A model generated the notes under the pieces. The model was not told the DNA's origin. It was given only the letters and a program-made list of their open reading frames with translations, and ran no database searches. DNA of 64,000 nt, taken from NCBI RefSeq assembly GCF_009908295.1, contig NZ_JAAALO010000002.1, positions 285,490 to 349,489 of the forward strand. The letters run 5' to 3'. The translations under genes were made by a program, and so were the position numbers. Positions 62,301-64,000 of this stretch are shown here, one piece after another; the first letter of the stretch is position 1; each line of letters begins with the position of its first letter. Source of the DNA: Micromonospora rubida (lineage in GTDB: Bacteria; Actinomycetota; Actinomycetes; Mycobacteriales; Micromonosporaceae).

Positions 62301-63036
62301 ACAGGTCCACCGACCAGGCGGCGTACCCGTCGAGCACCACCAGCAGCAGCCCCACGGCGGCGAAGGTCTCCGCAGTGCCGCGCAGCCCGCGCCGCGCCAG
62401 CAGCGGCGGGACGGCCAGGGCGAGCGCGGTGAAGGCGAGCAGGATCAGCGCCCGGCCGACGACGCCCACGGCGGCCCACGCGACCGCCGTGAAGACCACC
62501 GCCGCGGTGCCGAGCAGCAGGCCGCCGAGGACGAAGAGCAGCCCCTGCACCGTCCGGGTGGAGGTCTCCGCCCCGCCGACCGGCGCGGCCGGCACCGGCC
62601 GCTGCGGCGGCACCGGCCCGGGCGACCCGGCCGGAGCCGGTCCGGCGCCCCACACCGCCGGGCCCGGCACGGGCCGGCCGGGGGCGACCGCAGGCGCGGA
62701 TGCGGGAACGGGCCGGGCGGGACCGACGGCGGGCGCGGGCGCGGGAACGGGCCGGGCCTGCGGCGGCGCGGCCGGGCGCGGGGCGCCGGCCGGGGTCACC
62801 GCCCGCACCAGGGCCGCCAGCTTCGCCCGGCGGGCCTGCGCCGACCGTACCGCCCCGGCCAGTTCGTGGTACGCCCGGCGGGCCTGCTCCACCCGCCCGG
62901 CGAGCAGGACGATCTCCCGGTCGAGCCGGATCACCTCGGCTGCGGCCGGGTCAGGCGCCCGACCGCAGCGCCGGCAGCCGACGCGCAGGTCGGCGGGGGC
63001 GCCGCACCCCGGGCAGGGGTAGCCAGTGGTGTCCAC
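59356..63036 (-). CDS. Giant polytopic membrane protein, SCO7613-like, with N-terminal zinc ribbon
   Basis: 1226 residues. N-terminal CPGC...CRRC zinc-ribbon pair (residues 8-24), a helical segment with coiled-coil potential (about 35-80), a Pro/Ala-rich linker, then more than 30 predicted membrane helices in a nearly continuous array of Ala/Leu/Val/Gly. It matches proteins annotated only as SCO7613 C-terminal domain-containing; function unknown. Size and helix count recall polysaccharide or glycolipid synthesis/export proteins (DUF2157-type) rather than a classical transporter. GTG 63036 has no strong ribosome site, and another GTG lies about 24 bases upstream. The opposite strand is also open but is a composition artefact. 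Confidence 0.85.
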   Translation of the reverse strand: MDTTGYPCPGCGAPADLRVGCRRCGRAPDPAAAEVIRLDREIVLLAGRVEQARRAYHELAGAVRSAQARRAKLAALVRAVTPAGAPRPAAPPQARPVPAPAPAVGPARPVPASAPAVAPGRPVPGPAVWGAGPAPAGSPGPVPPQRPVPAAPVGGAETSTRTVQGLLFVLGGLLLGTAAVVFTAVAWAAVGVVGRALILLAFTALALAVPPLLARRGLRGTAETFAAVGLLLVVLDGYAAWSVDLFGVAGWSAARYAALVGGAGAALAVGYGRLTRLTVPWFAALLTVQPVLPLLAAPARPSAAGWTLVLIGVAALNLAVVAALRGPGVAIGPGPTGVPGAWVGPVPAVVGGPVVGGPAVLATAAGGSAVAAGRVLAWLGHGVALAAAAGCALVPLALGRAAGTPLLAGGPLLLVALTLLGAALVAGGRLFRAITAGAVVPVLALALLRPVAELRPNLLTVATALIALALVGAVRPLPRLAGPGPRVGALVVATGAAHVAALLAVVLGAVAVGRALPPWRGVGAAPDLSWGWQVPVAVVLAAVALAVLLPRVTRPVTGVLAVAFGTLAITGVGPVPWPAVPAADLVVGAALLLYAVTRARPWWEALVAAVAGGALVGHALLVGLATPAGEAVLLGAVVLVGTAVAARGRRATGVGRGVGGAALAVALLAVQGTVAVACFAAGAAPWWQARAALAAVGLALVGLRAVRRWWPELTGYASTAFAVGSALAGLAPLVVRADEPVALYAALTVLLAVLAGPGTHPTDAPRVAGTVLLVIALLAAAPAVVAALVAPHGGPVLPWSGAPTGGTVSEATPAGVALLVLTLAAVLVGWKRAGGPADVGRSGAPVGGGTLAGVLLSALPFAAAALPVLLVAAGTPWPVVPAVLLLTGLAALLAAALAGPRPLLVPVTVPVGLVATAFGLAGLLATRVGTLAGLGALVVAATAVAVGGRVGPVRLGGALVAVGAATGFAVTAALAASLPLRSASFAVLTVAVLVLAVAALPAGRDPARGPALDAAAQAVALLAVLLAGGSPRHAAAVCVLWGVAVGLRLLRRGEPTGRRWAFAGIAGGSELLGTWLLLGAGGVVLLEAYTLPTAGVALAAGVVALRTRPGLNSWLALGPGLAAALLPGLVSVLFAPEPQPWRRLLLGAGALAVVLAGSARRWQAPVLLGGITLTLLALHELVRSWDLLPRWIFLAVGGLALIGLAATYERRRRDLARLRAVVGRMG

Positions 63037-63083
63037 CCGGCCATCGTGCCGACCGTGATCCACCCCGCCCAGAGTGCGGGTAC

Positions 63084-63404
63084 TCAGGGGCGGGTCTGCT
63101 CGTGCACCCAGGCCGCGTAGTCGGGGTTGCCGCTCTCCGCCCGGCTGACCAGGATCTCCGGCACCTCGTACGGGTGGGTGGCGCGGATCTGGTCGACCAG
63201 CGCGTTCACCCGGTCCGGCGCGGTCTTGAACAGCACCGACCACTCCGAGCTGGTCTCCACCGCGGACCGCCACCAGTAGGTGCTGTCCACCTGGCCGCCC
63301 ACCTGCGCGCAGGCGGCGAGTCGACCGGCCACCGCGGCGGCCGCCAGAACGTCCGCGACGGAGCGGCTGTCCACCACCGTCGTCACCACGCTGATCTGCT
63401 CCAC
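63084..63404 (-). CDS. cutA: CutA-family divalent-cation tolerance protein
   Basis: 106 residues, trimeric ferredoxin-like fold. Typical stretches: ISVVTTVVDSRSVADVLAA, RLAACAQVGGQVDSTYWW, and the C-terminal THPYEVPEILV which is highly conserved in the family. Linked in other bacteria to copper tolerance and as a PII-like signalling fold; the precise role is unsettled. Nine bases separate it from the acyltransferase stop codon, so the two genes may be co-transcribed. Confidence 0.93.
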   Translation of the reverse strand: MEQISVVTTVVDSRSVADVLAAAAVAGRLAACAQVGGQVDSTYWWRSAVETSSEWSVLFKTAPDRVNALVDQIRATHPYEVPEILVSRAESGNPDYAAWVHEQTRP

Positions 63405-63413
63405 GACCGCACC

Positions 63414-64000
63414 CTACGCGGCGTCGACCCCGTCGTGGTGCGCTGCGATCCATTCGTCGATCCGCGCCCACCAGTCGAAGAGCCAGTCGATGCGCTCCTG
63501 CTTGCCGACGGGGACCTCCTCCGGCGGCACGGACCAGAACCGCATCACGATCCGCTTGTCCATCGGCAACTCCCGCCAGACGTCGGCGACGGTGAGCATC
63601 CGGTCCAGCCCAGTGTGCGCGACGAAGATCACCCCGGCGTCCGGGGCCGCGTCCAGGGCGGCGAGCAGCCCGCCAGGCTGCGGCGCGAGCACGTGCTGCA
63701 TCCGTTCGGCGCGCAGCGCCATCCGCTCCAGCCCCAGGGACCGCAGCCGGTCGATGGCCCGCAGCCTGCGGCGCGGGGTGAAGTTGCCGCCCTCCGGGAA
63801 GATCACGAAAGCGTCGTTGTCGTCGAGTCCGGTGGCGAGGTGGCCGATCTGCTCGGCCACCGGCCCGTCCCGGTTCCCGGCCGGGGCCAGGAACCGGGAC
63901 GGCAGCCGGTTGAGCAGCACGTCGATGGCCGGGTCCCACTGGAGGCTGTCCTTGAGCACGATCCGGGGCTCCCGGTGGAACCAGTTGACCAGCGCGTGGA
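63414..64000 (-). CDS. 1-acyl-sn-glycerol-3-phosphate acyltransferase family protein, 5' end outside window
   Basis: About 195 residues are visible; the N-terminus with the HX4D catalytic motif runs past the right edge. Seen: a stretch HALVNWFHREPRIV at the window end, then FPEGGNFTP, the FPEG block of PlsC-type acyltransferases, and a membrane-associated C-terminal part. An internal ATG at 63959 is not the true start, since coding sequence continues upstream. It probably acylates a glycerol-phosphate or glycolipid at the membrane. It precedes cutA on the same strand. Confidence 0.85.
   Translation of the reverse strand, partial: HALVNWFHREPRIVLKDSLQWDPAIDVLLNRLPSRFLAPAGNRDGPVAEQIGHLATGLDDNDAFVIFPEGGNFTPRRRLRAIDRLRSLGLERMALRAERMQHVLAPQPGGLLAALDAAPDAGVIFVAHTGLDRMLTVADVWRELPMDKRIVMRFWSVPPEEVPVGKQERIDWLFDWWARIDEWIAAHHDGVDAA

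Noticed and set aside
59242..63120. A 1292-codon open frame on the + strand opposite the giant membrane protein gene
   Set aside because: Composition is Arg/Pro/Gln/Gly-rich without any domain, typical of the shadow frame of a very GC-rich gene. The minus strand has membrane helices and a zinc ribbon.

Overview
The window is very GC-rich actinomycete chromosome with strong G/C third-position bias, many GTG/TTG starts, 4-8 base translational overlaps and leaderless-looking promoters. The gene mix (argS-lysA-hom-thrC, a SigE-family ECF factor, an SCO7613-like giant membrane protein, a DUF6412-like protein beside a second YidC, CBM2 chitinases) and the intergenic repeats look most like Micromonospora or a close Micromonosporaceae relative. 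Genus is inferred from content only. There is no phage, plasmid, CRISPR or large biosynthetic cluster.

Region by region. 1-10.7 kb: the 3'-truncated RND efflux gene, then (all minus strand) thrC, hom, lysA and argS, a translationally tight amino-acid/tRNA-charging block, followed by a DUF3105/DUF305 pair, a small protein that looks like a domesticated IS630 transposase, and tRNA-Arg(CCG). 10.7-15.9 kb: a three-gene operon of an ECF sigma factor, a membrane-anchored HAF-repeat protein in the anti-sigma position, and a 1124-residue subtilase. 16.05-17.57 kb: an IS4-family insertion sequence with 18-bp ends, a 10-bp target duplication and a frameshifted transposase. 17.6-28.8 kb: a regulator/efflux neighbourhood with a DHA2-type MFS pump and divergent HxlR, a frameshifted secreted phosphoesterase, a PEP-mutase-like enzyme and a second, duplicated HxlR, a TetR-MMPL pair under twin perfect operators, an erythromycin-esterase-family protein, a DUF2795 protein and a Gfo/Idh/MocA oxidoreductase.

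29-44 kb: small membrane proteins, a FabG-type reductase, a GH13 trehalose synthase/amylase-type enzyme, a DUF1349-like protein, DedA, two tandem CBM2-GH18 chitinases, a YidC paralogue, a GCS2 carboxylate-amine ligase, a CoA-disulfide-reductase-like flavoprotein and a WGR/beta-propeller protein. 44.2-50.8 kb: a complete self-contained PEP:sugar phosphotransferase operon reading DeoR regulator, 1-phosphofructokinase-type kinase, EIIC, EIIB, EIIA (mannitol type), zinc dehydrogenase, HPr, Enzyme I. It encodes the whole relay from PEP to imported sugar-phosphate and probably the first two catabolic steps.

51-64 kb: a Nei-type DNA glycosylase, a membrane protein followed by three successive hairpins and a repeat-rich intergenic region, then an amidinotransferase-superfamily enzyme overlapped by rocD (an arginine-to-P5C module, possibly through an ornithine-forming arginine dihydrolase), an FHA protein with pterin carbinolamine dehydratase, a LolA/LppX-like lipoprotein, a fatty acid desaturase with palindromic upstream sites, the giant SCO7613-like membrane protein, CutA, and an acyltransferase cut by the window end.

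The best candidates for something undescribed are the sigma/HAF/subtilase operon, the all-in-one PTS operon pairing a zinc dehydrogenase with a ketose-1-phosphate-type kinase, the possible arginine dihydrolase-RocD pair with helically phased upstream repeats, and the retained catalytically dead IS630 derivative.
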